Shown: positions 1 to 6,193 of the stretch, piece by piece
How the letters are laid out: every line of letters begins with the position of its first letter
Numbering within the stretch: position 1 is the first letter of the stretch
Source: CAYRPN01 sp964426135
GTDB lineage: Bacteria > Planctomycetota > Phycisphaerae > Phycisphaerales > Phycisphaeraceae
DNA: 21,060 nucleotides
Assembly (NCBI GenBank): GCA_964426135.1
Contig: CAYRPN010000109.1
Location: 1-21,060 of the forward strand
Direction of reading: 5' to 3'
Translations under genes and position numbers: made by a program
The notes under the pieces: generated by a model
What the model was told of the DNA's origin: nothing
What the model saw: the letters and a program-made list of their open reading frames with translations, nothing else
Database searches by the model: none

Positions 1-234
1 CGTCCGGCTGGGAGCGAAGCGATTCGAATCTGCGGAGTTAATCTTGCGCGGCTCCGTAGCGACGGGGCTTGCCCCGCCTGCGTCACCCCGCCCATTCCAT
101 TCGGCCTCATTTCTTACCGGAACCAGCTTCCGCGACATTTCTCGCGGCATTTTGCGGAATCGGTTTGACTCGGGCGATCGTGAATCGTTTGGTTGCAGTA
201 CCAGGACATCATTCGCGCATCACGAGGAGGCACC
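1..234. other. Non-coding or unassigned left edge
   Basis: I see no convincing gene here. Short open frames exist but have no SD and low-complexity composition. A small GC hairpin (CGGGG cttg CCCCG, 63-76) is present without a T tract. A weak sigma-70-like pair, TTGACT (165-170) and TTTGGT (188-193) with 17-bp spacing, could drive the small gene at 235, but the -10 box is poor. Confidence 0.4.
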
Positions 235-417
235 ATGAAAGCGATTTTCACTTTGGCCGCGTGGGCGGCGCTGGCGGGCGGCATTCTCTATGCCGCGGCC
301 AATCCGGACACCGGCATCATCTACCAGAGCCCCGGCTCGGCGATCGGCGTCATGCTCATCGGCATGGGCCTTTGCAAGCACGCGCACGACCGCGCCAAGG
401 CATCCGCGAAATCTTGA
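235..417 (+). CDS. Small two-helix membrane protein, unknown function
   Basis: Predicted 60-aa protein. The ATG at 235 is preceded by a strong SD (GAGGAGG, 224-230), which decides this start over longer in-frame options. Residues about 2-22 are hydrophobic and Ala-rich, and a second hydrophobic stretch runs about 36-46, suggesting two membrane helices or a signal anchor plus one helix. The C-terminus (KHAHDRAKASAKS) is basic and probably cytoplasmic. A clear rho-independent terminator follows 90 bp downstream, so the gene looks like a monocistronic unit. I do not recognise a family. The strong SD and terminator are the main evidence that it is real. Confidence 0.6.
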   Translation: MKAIFTLAAWAALAGGILYAAANPDTGIIYQSPGSAIGVMLIGMGLCKHAHDRAKASAKS

Positions 418-508
418 TTTCATCGCAACCGCGATCCCGCGCCTGCCGCGCGGATTCACTTTGCTGACATTCACTCTTGAGCCATTGGGGGCTCCAAGAG
501 GGGACACG

Positions 509-547
509 AACCGGCGTCGCCGTGGACAGCGGCGCCGGTTTTTTTGT
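509..547 (+). terminator. Rho-independent terminator after the 60-aa membrane protein
   Basis: Arms AACCGGCGTCGC and GCGGCGCCGGTT pair over about 12 bp with one G-U pair and a short loop. The 3' arm runs into a seven-T tract (539-545). It closes the transcript of the gene at 235-417. Confidence 0.8.
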
Positions 548-582
548 TTGCCGAGGTGACGATGCCCCGCACCCCGTTTAGC

Positions 583-601
583 CGTCGAGCCTCGCTCGAC
601 G
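583..601. other. Short perfect hairpin upstream of the amidotransferase
   Basis: CGTCGAGC, loop ctc, GCTCGACG: an 8-bp stem with a 3-nt loop and no T tract. It lies about 40 bp upstream of a likely promoter, so it could be a protein-binding site or merely a dispersed palindrome. No function can be assigned. Confidence 0.35.
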
Positions 602-642
602 TGAATCAGCGCGAAACAGCGAGATCCGGCGCGCTCCATCAC

Positions 643-671
643 TTGACACATCCGCCCCGCGCCGCCAGACT
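643..671 (+). promoter_or_regulatory. Putative sigma-70 promoter of the amidotransferase gene
   Basis: TTGACA (643-648), a perfect -35 box, is followed after 17 bp by CAGACT (666-671), which matches three of six -10 positions. The start codon lies 32 bp downstream. The -35 box and spacing are good and the -10 box is weak. Confidence 0.45.
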
Positions 672-703
672 CTCGCGCTCGCAACGAACGAGGAAATCGC
701 GTC

Positions 704-1414
704 ATGGCGCTGGTTGTTTTTCAACACTCTCCCACCGAGCCCGCACTGAAACTGGGCGAGGTGCTTCAGGCGCACGGCCACAAGCTGCGCACCGTCAAAC
801 TCTTTGCGGGCGAATCCGTGCCCGTCGATCTCGATGACGTCGACGGCATCGTCTCCATGGGCGGCTCGCCCAACGTGGATCAGGTCGTGCAGCATCCGTG
901 GATCACGGCGGAACTGGCGTACCTGAAAAAAGCACACGAGGCGGGCAAGCCCATCGTCGGCGTCTGCCTGGGCGCGCAGCTCATCGCCGCGGCGCTGGGC
1001 GGCAAGGTCGAGGCGATGAAAACGCCCGAGGTCGGCTGGAAGAAAATCAAGCAGACATTCCAGGGCAACACCGACGTGCTGCTGGCCGGCATTCCGTGGG
1101 AGACGACGCAGTTCCACCTGCACGGGCAGGAAGTCGCCGCGCTGCCGCCCGATTCCACGCCGCTGGCCGGTTCGCCGCAGTGCAGGCAGCAGGCGTTTCG
1201 CGTGGGCTCGACGACGTATGCGTTTCAGTATCACTTCGAGTGCGGACTTGCGGACATCGCGAGCTTCGCCACGGACGACCTTGTGAAAAAGGCCGGCGAA
1301 AGCCCACAGCAGATCGCGAACATGGCCGGCGATTACTTCGACGCTTACCGCAGGCTGGGCGATCGGCTGTGCCAGAACCTTGCGATGCTGCTGTTCCCGA
1401 TTGATCGGAAATAG
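704..1414 (+). CDS. Class I glutamine amidotransferase-like protein (GuaA GATase-domain type)
   Basis: 236-aa stand-alone class I glutamine amidotransferase, related to the glutaminase domain of GMP synthase. The nucleophile elbow GVCLGAQ places the catalytic Cys at residue 88. The motif FQYHFE gives His177 and Glu179, completing the Cys-His-Glu triad in the usual order. The SMGGSPNV loop near residue 51 matches the oxyanion-hole region. There is no attached synthetase domain, so the ammonia acceptor is unknown; members of this group are often annotated only as amidotransferases, and some hydrolyse gamma-glutamyl compounds. The ATG at 704 has a modest purine SD (GAGGAAA, about 690). It is the first gene of a likely two-gene unit with the SixA-like phosphatase, separated by a 281-bp inverted octamer array. 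Family assignment is firm; the substrate is not. Confidence 0.85.
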   Translation: MALVVFQHSPTEPALKLGEVLQAHGHKLRTVKLFAGESVPVDLDDVDGIVSMGGSPNVDQVVQHPWITAELAYLKKAHEAGKPIVGVCLGAQLIAAALGGKVEAMKTPEVGWKKIKQTFQGNTDVLLAGIPWETTQFHLHGQEVAALPPDSTPLAGSPQCRQQAFRVGSTTYAFQYHFECGLADIASFATDDLVKKAGESPQQIANMAGDYFDAYRRLGDRLCQNLAMLLFPIDRK

Positions 1415-1695
1415 GGGGAGAAGAGACGAAGAGAGCGAGAGATGAAGAGATGAAGAGATGAAGAGACGAAGAGACGAAGAGACGATGAGACGAAGAGACG
1501 ATGAGACGAAGAGACGAAGAGGGCGAGAGACGAAGAGACGAAGCGAGCGAGAGACAGAGAGACGAAGAGAGCGAGAGGCAAAGAGACGAAGATGAGGATG
1601 AACAAGGGTGGAAGTGAGGTGAGCATCGCTTAAAATTCTCTCCGTCTCTCCGTCTCTTCTTTTCTTCTCTTCTCTTCGTCTCTTTGCTTCTCCCC
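1415..1695 (+). repeat. Inverted octamer arrays between two co-directional genes
   Basis: From about 1415 to 1600 the + strand is an almost pure purine array of degenerate octamers (consensus GAAGAGAC). From about 1636 to 1695 it becomes the complementary pyrimidine array (for example CGTCTCTC and TTCGTCTC). The two arms could pair into a long imperfect hairpin in the transcript. The purine arm starts right after the stop codon of the amidotransferase and the pyrimidine arm ends directly at the ATG of the next gene. Nothing else is coded here; the open frames are low-complexity translations of the repeat. Confidence 0.85.
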
Positions 1696-2187
1696 ATGCA
1701 ACTGCTCCTCTTCCGTCACGGCATCGCGGAGGACGCCGGCCCAGGCGTTGATGACGCCGCGCGCAAGCTCACCGACGAGGGGGTGAAGAAGACGCGACTC
1801 GCCGCCCGCGGCCTGAGCAAAATCATCGCGTCGCCCGGCGTCATCCTTGCCAGCCCGCTCACCCGCGCCCGGCAGACCGCGCGAATCCTTCACGAAGTGT
1901 TCGACGTGGAGCCGACCGAGTGTCCCGCGCTGGCGGGTCACGATCTGGAGGCGATTCTGCGCGAGGTCGGCAAACAGAAGCACGACGTGGTGATCCTGGT
2001 GGGACACGAGCCGACGTTCAGTTCGCTCGCCGAAACGCTGCTGACCGGTCAGCCGCCGCGCGGCGTGATCGAAATGAAAAAGGCGGGCTGCATCGGGCTC
2101 GAACTGGACTGGCGGCGAAACAAGGTGGGCGGCGCGCGATTGATCTGGCTGGCGACGCCCGGCATGTTGCGCGAGATGGCGGAGTGA
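1696..2187 (+). CDS. sixA: Phosphohistidine phosphatase SixA-like, histidine phosphatase superfamily
   Basis: 163-aa histidine phosphatase of the short SixA type, which removes phosphate from phosphohistidine (in E. coli, on histidine-phosphotransfer domains). The N-terminal RHG motif gives the nucleophilic His8 in LLLFRHGIAED. SPLTRARQTA (about residues 53-62) supplies the phosphate-pocket arginines, and LVGHEPTF supplies the second catalytic His (104). Length and motif order match SixA. The ATG at 1696 aligns the RHG motif as in the family. An in-frame TTG at 1684 is less likely. There is no SD; the start is preceded directly by a pyrimidine repeat. The partner phosphorelay protein is not in the window. 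The gene converges with the GAF-SpoIIE phosphatase across a cluster of hairpin repeats. Confidence 0.85.
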   Translation: MQLLLFRHGIAEDAGPGVDDAARKLTDEGVKKTRLAARGLSKIIASPGVILASPLTRARQTARILHEVFDVEPTECPALAGHDLEAILREVGKQKHDVVILVGHEPTFSSLAETLLTGQPPRGVIEMKKAGCIGLELDWRRNKVGGARLIWLATPGMLREMAE

Positions 2188-2208
2188 TGCGATGCGTCGG
2201 ATTTGTCA

Positions 2209-2401
2209 GAGCCGGACTCTGTGAGTCCGGTCGGTTTGAAGCGGCTCAACGCCACTTCCAACCGAATCTCGCGCCGTGCAGAATTCCCCGTTCGAAGATT
2301 GTCCGCGCCGAGTTTCGCCTCGTCGGCTTCGAGCCGACTCGGCGAACCGGAGTCGCAGACTCCGGCTCTGATCAAAGCACCGGACTCACAGAGTCCGGCT
2401 C
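2209..2401. repeat. Cluster of three related hairpin repeats at a convergent gene junction
   Basis: Three palindromic repeats of one family lie between the converging 3' ends. 2209-2231 has stem CCGGACTC with loop tgt, 2344-2368 has CCGGAGTC with loop gca, and 2379-2401 has CCGGACTC with loop aca. The first and third, including their GAGCC/GGCTC edge, are perfect reverse complements over 23 bp, so the whole 193-bp segment has inverted ends. They resemble REP-type dispersed palindromes and could act as bidirectional terminators, though T tracts are lacking. Confidence 0.8.
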
Positions 2402-2406
2402 GCCCC

Positions 2407-3717
2407 TTACCCATTTCGTTTCACAATCAACCCCGTCACATCATCCAACTGCGGCGCGCCTTGCGCGAAAGCGGCCACGTCCGCGAGCAGCGCGTCGAGC
2501 ACTTCCTTCGCCGACTTGTCGCGGCAGCGCACCACGGTTTCGCCGAGGCGGTCCTTGCCCATCTGGTCGCCTTTGCCGTTCTGATATTCGTAGAACCCAT
2601 CGGTGAGCATCACCAGCATGTCACCGGGCGCCAGCTTGATGGGCGGCGAAACATCGGTGGGCGGATCCTCCATGATGCCCATCGGCAGCGTGCAGGCGTC
2701 GCGGAATTCGCAGTGCTGGTCGCGGGCGTGGAAGTGCATGATCGGCGCCTGACCGGCGGAAAGGTACGACACCTGGTGACGAACGGGGTCGAGCATGCCG
2801 AAGAACGCGGTGACGAAGCGCTCGCTGGCGAGGTCCATCGTGAGCTGGCTGTTGATGTGATGGAAAAGCTGCTCGAGCGTGGCGGAAAGCCGCAGGCCCA
2901 CGCGCAGCATCGAGCGCACCTGCGTGACGGAGATCGCCGGGCCCACGCCGTGGCCCGTCGCATCCGCCAGCAGCAGGAACAGCGCGTTGGTCATGATTTC
3001 CTCGGCGACTTCCTCCTGCGACGCGCGGCGGCCCGCGTTGTGCTTGATGGAAATCACGTCGAAAATATCGCCTCCGGTCTGGTCCGCGGGGTTGCTGTAG
3101 GTCGCCACGTCATACCCGGGCACCGGCGGCAGCGACTGCGGCAGCACTGCCATTTGAATCTTGCGGGCAAGCTCCAATTCGCGGTGAAGCTTCATGCGCT
3201 CCAGACGATCGTCCATCAGCTTGACACGCTGGATCGCGGTGGCGGCCTGGCTGGCGATGAGGACCGCCAGGTATTCGTCCGACTCGTCGAATCGGCCGTG
3301 TGTGGAATTGAGCAACTGCATCACGCCCACCAGCTCGTCATCGATTCCCACCAGCGGCACGGTGATCAGGCAGTTCGTGCGATAGCCGGTCTTCTTGTCG
3401 ATCTCCTGGTTGAAGCGAGGATCGGAATAGCAGTCAGGCACATTCACGATCTTGCGGGTGCGGGCGCACTCGCCGGCGATTCCCTTCTCGATGGAGAAGC
3501 GGATTTCCTTCACGCCATGCGCGACGACGGTGTAAAGCTCGTTTGCCGCGGCATCGAAGAGGAAGACACTGCCGCGGTCAGCGCTGAGCACATCCCGGCC
3601 GGCGTCGATGATCTGCGAGAGCAGTGCCCGCAACTCGAACGGAGCCGACAACTGCCGCGCCACGTCCAGGATACGCTTCAACGACGCAGTTTCGTGTTGG
3701 GGATCGCGGAAGGACAT
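2407..3717 (-). CDS. GAF-domain SpoIIE/PP2C-type serine phosphatase (RsbU-like)
   Basis: 436-aa cytosolic signalling phosphatase. Residues about 25-165 form a GAF sensor domain (start SLKRILDVARQL, with GSVFLFD, GYRTNCLITVP and GVMQLLN typical). A helical linker follows at about 165-195 (HRELELARKIQMAVLPQSLP, the usual lead-in to SpoIIE domains). Residues about 200-434 form the PP2C-like catalytic domain. Metal-binding acidic residues are seen in TGGDIFD (217, 220), ADATGHG (252), LTDGFYE (373) and LDDVTG (425/426). Such enzymes usually dephosphorylate anti-sigma-factor antagonists in partner-switching stress pathways. No RsbV/RsbW partner is in the window. It is last in the minus-strand series, 165 bp after purQ, with an inverted octamer array between. 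The ATG has no SD and directly follows a pyrimidine-rich arm on its coding strand. Confidence 0.9.
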   Translation of the reverse strand: MSFRDPQHETASLKRILDVARQLSAPFELRALLSQIIDAGRDVLSADRGSVFLFDAAANELYTVVAHGVKEIRFSIEKGIAGECARTRKIVNVPDCYSDPRFNQEIDKKTGYRTNCLITVPLVGIDDELVGVMQLLNSTHGRFDESDEYLAVLIASQAATAIQRVKLMDDRLERMKLHRELELARKIQMAVLPQSLPPVPGYDVATYSNPADQTGGDIFDVISIKHNAGRRASQEEVAEEIMTNALFLLLADATGHGVGPAISVTQVRSMLRVGLRLSATLEQLFHHINSQLTMDLASERFVTAFFGMLDPVRHQVSYLSAGQAPIMHFHARDQHCEFRDACTLPMGIMEDPPTDVSPPIKLAPGDMLVMLTDGFYEYQNGKGDQMGKDRLGETVVRCRDKSAKEVLDALLADVAAFAQGAPQLDDVTGLIVKRNG

Positions 3718-3718
3718 T

Positions 3719-3873
3719 GGGGAAGGGAGGAAGGGATCAAGGGACGAAGGGACGAAGGGATCAAGGGACTAAGGGACTAAGGGACGGAGGGACGGAGGGA
3801 CGGATCGACCAGTGATCGCACTTCTGTCCCTTTGTCCCTCTGTCCCTTTGTCCCTTGGTCCCTCGGTCCCTTC
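3719..3873 (-). repeat. Inverted octamer arrays between purQ and the phosphatase gene
   Basis: On the + strand, nine in-phase octamers (GGGACGAA, GGGATCAA, GGGACTAA, GGGACGGA) fill 3733-3804. After a 21-bp spacer, six in-phase octamers of the complementary type (GTCCCTTT and variants) fill 3826-3873. The arms could pair GGGAC with GTCCC in register, giving a stem of roughly 48 bp with periodic mismatches. Read along the minus-strand transcript, the G-rich arm follows the purQ stop and the C-rich arm precedes the phosphatase start. Confidence 0.88.
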
Positions 3874-3882
3874 ACTCCTCCC

Positions 3883-4698
3883 TCACGCCACCGCCTGCTC
3901 ATGTTGCCGAGCCTTTTCCGCCATGCGGGCGTTGACGAACCGCACGGCGTTGTGAAACAGCATCAGACCCGCTGGGGTTTCCGCCAGCTTTTCCGTGGCC
4001 CATCGCGTCCAGTGCGGGTGATGCGTCGAGTGCGTGAAGCGCTCGGGATGCGGCATCAGCCCGAGCACCAGGCCCGTCGGATCGCTGACGCCGGCGATGT
4101 TGTCGGTGGAACCGTTGGGATTGCCGGGGAAGCTGCCCTCAGCCAGGTCATATCGCAGCGCGATCTGTCCGCTCTGCTGCAGCGCGCGCAGTTCCTCATC
4201 CGACTCGGGCACGAATCGGCCTTCGCCGTGGGCGATGGGAAGATCGAGGCGCGACAGGCCGGTGGTCCAGATGCTGACGGTGTGCTCCGGCACGACGAGG
4301 CTGATCCACTTGTCGGTGAATCGCCCGCTGGTGTTGTCCGCCAGCGTCGCGGTTTGCCGGCCGGCATCCGGATCGGGGAGCAGCCCGGTCTTGACGAGCA
4401 CCTGGAATCCATTGCAGATGCCGATGATCGGCACGCTGCACTTGATCGCTTCCTTCAAAGGTTCGAGCAGTCGGTGCTTGAGGCGGTTGGCATAGATGCG
4501 GCCGGCGGCGATGTCGTCGCCGTAGGAAAACCCGCCGGGGAAACCGATCAGGTCCGCCTTCTCTACCAGGTGCGGCTTGGCGATGAGTTCGTTGAGGTGA
4601 ACAGAGAACGTCGCCGCCCCCGCCAGTTCAAAAGCAAACGCCAGTTCGCGATCGCAGTTGGTGCCGGCGGTGCGGATGATCAGGGCGTTCGGTCGCAT
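3883..4698 (-). CDS. purQ: Phosphoribosylformylglycinamidine synthase subunit PurQ
   Basis: 271-aa glutaminase subunit of FGAM synthase, which supplies ammonia from glutamine to PurL in step four of purine biosynthesis. The N-terminus (ALIIRTAGTNCDRE) and GFPGGFSYGDD are diagnostic for PurQ. The nucleophile is Cys95 in GICNGFQ, and the other triad residues are His217 and Glu219 in PHPER. PDAGRQTATLADNTSGRF is a characteristic insert region. It is somewhat longer than the Bacillus-type protein (about 227 aa), as in many other phyla. PurS and PurL, needed for the complex, are not in the window. The start is fixed by the conserved N-terminus; no SD is visible, and the coding strand upstream is a CCTGTCC-type pyrimidine heptamer array. 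Confidence 0.95.
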   Translation of the reverse strand: MRPNALIIRTAGTNCDRELAFAFELAGAATFSVHLNELIAKPHLVEKADLIGFPGGFSYGDDIAAGRIYANRLKHRLLEPLKEAIKCSVPIIGICNGFQVLVKTGLLPDPDAGRQTATLADNTSGRFTDKWISLVVPEHTVSIWTTGLSRLDLPIAHGEGRFVPESDEELRALQQSGQIALRYDLAEGSFPGNPNGSTDNIAGVSDPTGLVLGLMPHPERFTHSTHHPHWTRWATEKLAETPAGLMLFHNAVRFVNARMAEKARQHEQAVA

Positions 4699-4712
4699 GT
4701 GAGAATGATATC

Positions 4713-4764
4713 AGGAGAGGGGAGAGGAGACAGGGGACAGGGGACAGGGGACAGGAGACGGGGC
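4713..4764 (-). repeat. Heptamer purine array upstream of purQ
   Basis: On the + strand a G/A-rich tract contains CAGGGGA repeated in exact 7-bp register (4731, 4738, 4745, then a partial unit), flanked by degenerate GGAGAGG and GGAGACG units. On the purQ coding strand this is a pyrimidine tract ending about 15 bp before the ATG. Unlike the other gaps there is no inverted partner arm. Confidence 0.8.
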
Positions 4765-4836
4765 GATGGGGGCGGTTAGCGGAAACGCCGCAGGCGTCTG
4801 GCCGAATGACCTTCGATTCACGCTTTCGACAGCGAA

Positions 4837-5751
4837 TCACGAATCGCAGTCATAACCGCCCTCGGCCGCGTACGAGTCGCCGAGCTGCGCGGCCATATCT
4901 TGGTCTGATTTCGTTCTTTCGCGTTTGCTTTTTTGAGTGCCTGGCTCGGATGGTTGCGAAACGGGCGCGCCTGGTGTTCCGGCATGGGGACTTAAGTCCC
5001 CATGCCTGCTGGGTGCGTTCAGGGCGGAGGCGTTCAGCAGGTCCGGCCTTCGCGCCGCGGTGCGTTCCTGCGACTGCTGCTGTCGCCATTTTTCGATGGC
5101 GGCGTGATTGCCGGAGAGCAGCACCGCCGGCGCTTCGCGGCCCATCCATTCCCGCGGCCGGGTGTAATGCGGGTAATCGAGCATCCCATGGGCGCTGGCG
5201 GAGAAGCTTTCGTGATCGGTGGATTCGCTGTCGCCGACGGCGCCGGGAATCAGGCGGACAACGGCGTCGATGAGCACCATCGCGGGCAGTTCGCCGCCGG
5301 AGAGGACGTAATCGCCGATGGAGATTTCCAGCGGCGTCAGCGCATCGATCACGCGCTCGTCGATGCCTTCGTAATGGCCTGCGATCAGGAGCAGGCGATC
5401 CTTCGTCGCCAGTTCCTCCACGAGTTTCTGCGTCAGCGGCCTTCCCTGCGGCGTCATGAGAATGCGCGTGGCCTTGCGGGCGTCCATCGCTTCCACCGCC
5501 TGCACGCTGTCCCATACGGGCTGGCACTGCATGACCATGCCGGGCCCGCCGCCGAAGGGCGCCTGATCGACTTTGCCGTGCTTGTCGGTGGACCAGTCGC
5601 GGATGTCGTGGACGTGATAGCTGGCGACGGGCTGGCGTTTGGCGGCGTGGTTCTTGGGGTCCTTCACTTCCTCGGCCGCACGCTTGAGAATGCTCGAGCC
5701 GAGCACGCCTGTGAACATCTCGGGAAACAGCGTGAGCACGTCGATGCGCAT
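4837..5751 (-). CDS. trmD: tRNA (guanine-N1)-methyltransferase TrmD with C-terminal extension
   Basis: 304-aa SPOUT-class enzyme that uses SAM to methylate G37 N1 in tRNAs with a G36G37 sequence, preventing frameshifts. The start MRIDVLTLFPEMF (ATG 5751) is the conserved TrmD N-terminus; the open frame extends upstream only through repeat DNA. The motifs GGGPGM (68-72), AGHYEGIDERVI (124-135) and the knot ISIGDYVLSGGELPA (143-157) are intact, followed by LDYPHYTRPREW (191-202). The core ends near RRPDLL (239). About 65 further residues are low-complexity and contain a 26-bp DNA palindrome, so they look like a recent extension. The position usually held by the catalytic Asp in the linker before PHYTRP appears to be Glu181 (HESF) by my alignment. 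The gene is not beside rpsP, rimM or rplS as is common. Confidence 0.93.
   Translation of the reverse strand: MRIDVLTLFPEMFTGVLGSSILKRAAEEVKDPKNHAAKRQPVASYHVHDIRDWSTDKHGKVDQAPFGGGPGMVMQCQPVWDSVQAVEAMDARKATRILMTPQGRPLTQKLVEELATKDRLLLIAGHYEGIDERVIDALTPLEISIGDYVLSGGELPAMVLIDAVVRLIPGAVGDSESTDHESFSASAHGMLDYPHYTRPREWMGREAPAVLLSGNHAAIEKWRQQQSQERTAARRPDLLNASALNAPSRHGDLSPHAGTPGAPVSQPSEPGTQKSKRERTKSDQDMAAQLGDSYAAEGGYDCDS
4981..5006. repeat. Perfect 26-bp palindrome inside the trmD 3' extension
   Basis: The half-site GGCATGGGGACTT is followed immediately by its exact reverse complement, centred on the TTAA at 4992-4995. It encodes part of the TrmD C-terminal tail (about residues 248-258). The likely origin is insertion of a dispersed palindromic repeat. 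Confidence 0.85.
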
Positions 5752-5790
5752 GGCGGCATTGTAGGGGGAAGGGGGATGGGGAAAGGGAAA

Positions 5791-5878
5791 GGGACGAAGG
5801 GACGGAGGGACGAAGGGACGAAGGGACGGAGGGACGGAGGGACGAAGGGACGAAGGGACGGAGGGACGGAGGGACGAA
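5791..5878 (-). repeat. G-rich octamer array before trmD (11 units)
   Basis: Eleven tandem octamers of GGGACGAA or GGGACGGA in perfect 8-bp phase on the + strand, starting at 5791. More degenerate purine sequence continues toward 5761. On the trmD coding strand this is the pyrimidine arm, ending about 10 bp before the start codon. Confidence 0.9.
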
Positions 5879-5895
5879 GGAGGAGTCGGATTGAA

Positions 5896-5934
5896 AATTG
5901 AAAATTGCAAATTGACAATTTTCAATTTGCAATT
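5896..5934. repeat. AATT heptad array
   Basis: AATT occurs at 5896, 5903, 5910, 5917, 5924 and 5931, exactly every 7 bp. The three variable bases between change from GAA/GCA types to TTC/TGC types, making the block nearly self-complementary. It sits between the two octamer arrays and is a sharp A/T island in GC-rich DNA. Confidence 0.85.
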
Positions 5935-5996
5935 CCGTTCGCTTACGCATCGCGGCCCTGACAAGGCCTCCATCCCCCCAGTCCCCCAGCCCCTCC

Positions 5997-6188
5997 GTCC
6001 CTCCGTCCCTCAATCCCTCTGTCCTTCTGTCCCTTTGTCCCTTCGTCCCTTTGTCCCTTTGTCCCTCCGTCCCTTTGTCCCTCCGTCCCTTCGTCCCTTT
6101 GTCCCTCTGTCCCTTTGTCCCTTTGTCCCTTTGTCCCTTTGTCCCTTCGTCCCTCCGTCCCTTTGTCCCTTCGTCCCTCCGTCCCTTC
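5997..6188 (-). repeat. C-rich octamer array after the ROK kinase gene (24 units)
   Basis: Twenty-four tandem octamers of GTCCCTNN in unbroken 8-bp phase (a few single-base variants such as ATCCCTCT and GTCCTTCT), ending about 5 bp from the stop codon of the kinase gene. It is the reverse complement of the family at 5791-5878. On the transcribed strand it is the G-rich arm and comes first, so arms can pair across the 118-bp centre. Its translated frames (CPFVPLSL repeats) are not genes. Confidence 0.9.
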
Positions 6189-6193
6189 CTCCT

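Noticed and set aside
10..40. tRNA-like GATTCGAATC near the left edge
   Set aside because: The flanks do not form a 5-bp T stem on either strand and no acceptor or anticodon arm is seen.
1415..1695. Tandem arrays as a possible CRISPR
   Set aside because: Units are 7-8 bp with no 25-40 bp spacers and no cas genes in the window.
2203..3780. 525-aa + strand open frame
   Set aside because: Antisense to the GAF-SpoIIE phosphatase, which has clear motifs; a high-GC shadow frame.
5752..6013. Upstream extension of the trmD frame
   Set aside because: The extra residues are encoded by octamer and AATT repeats; MRIDVLTLFPEMF is the family's normal N-terminus.
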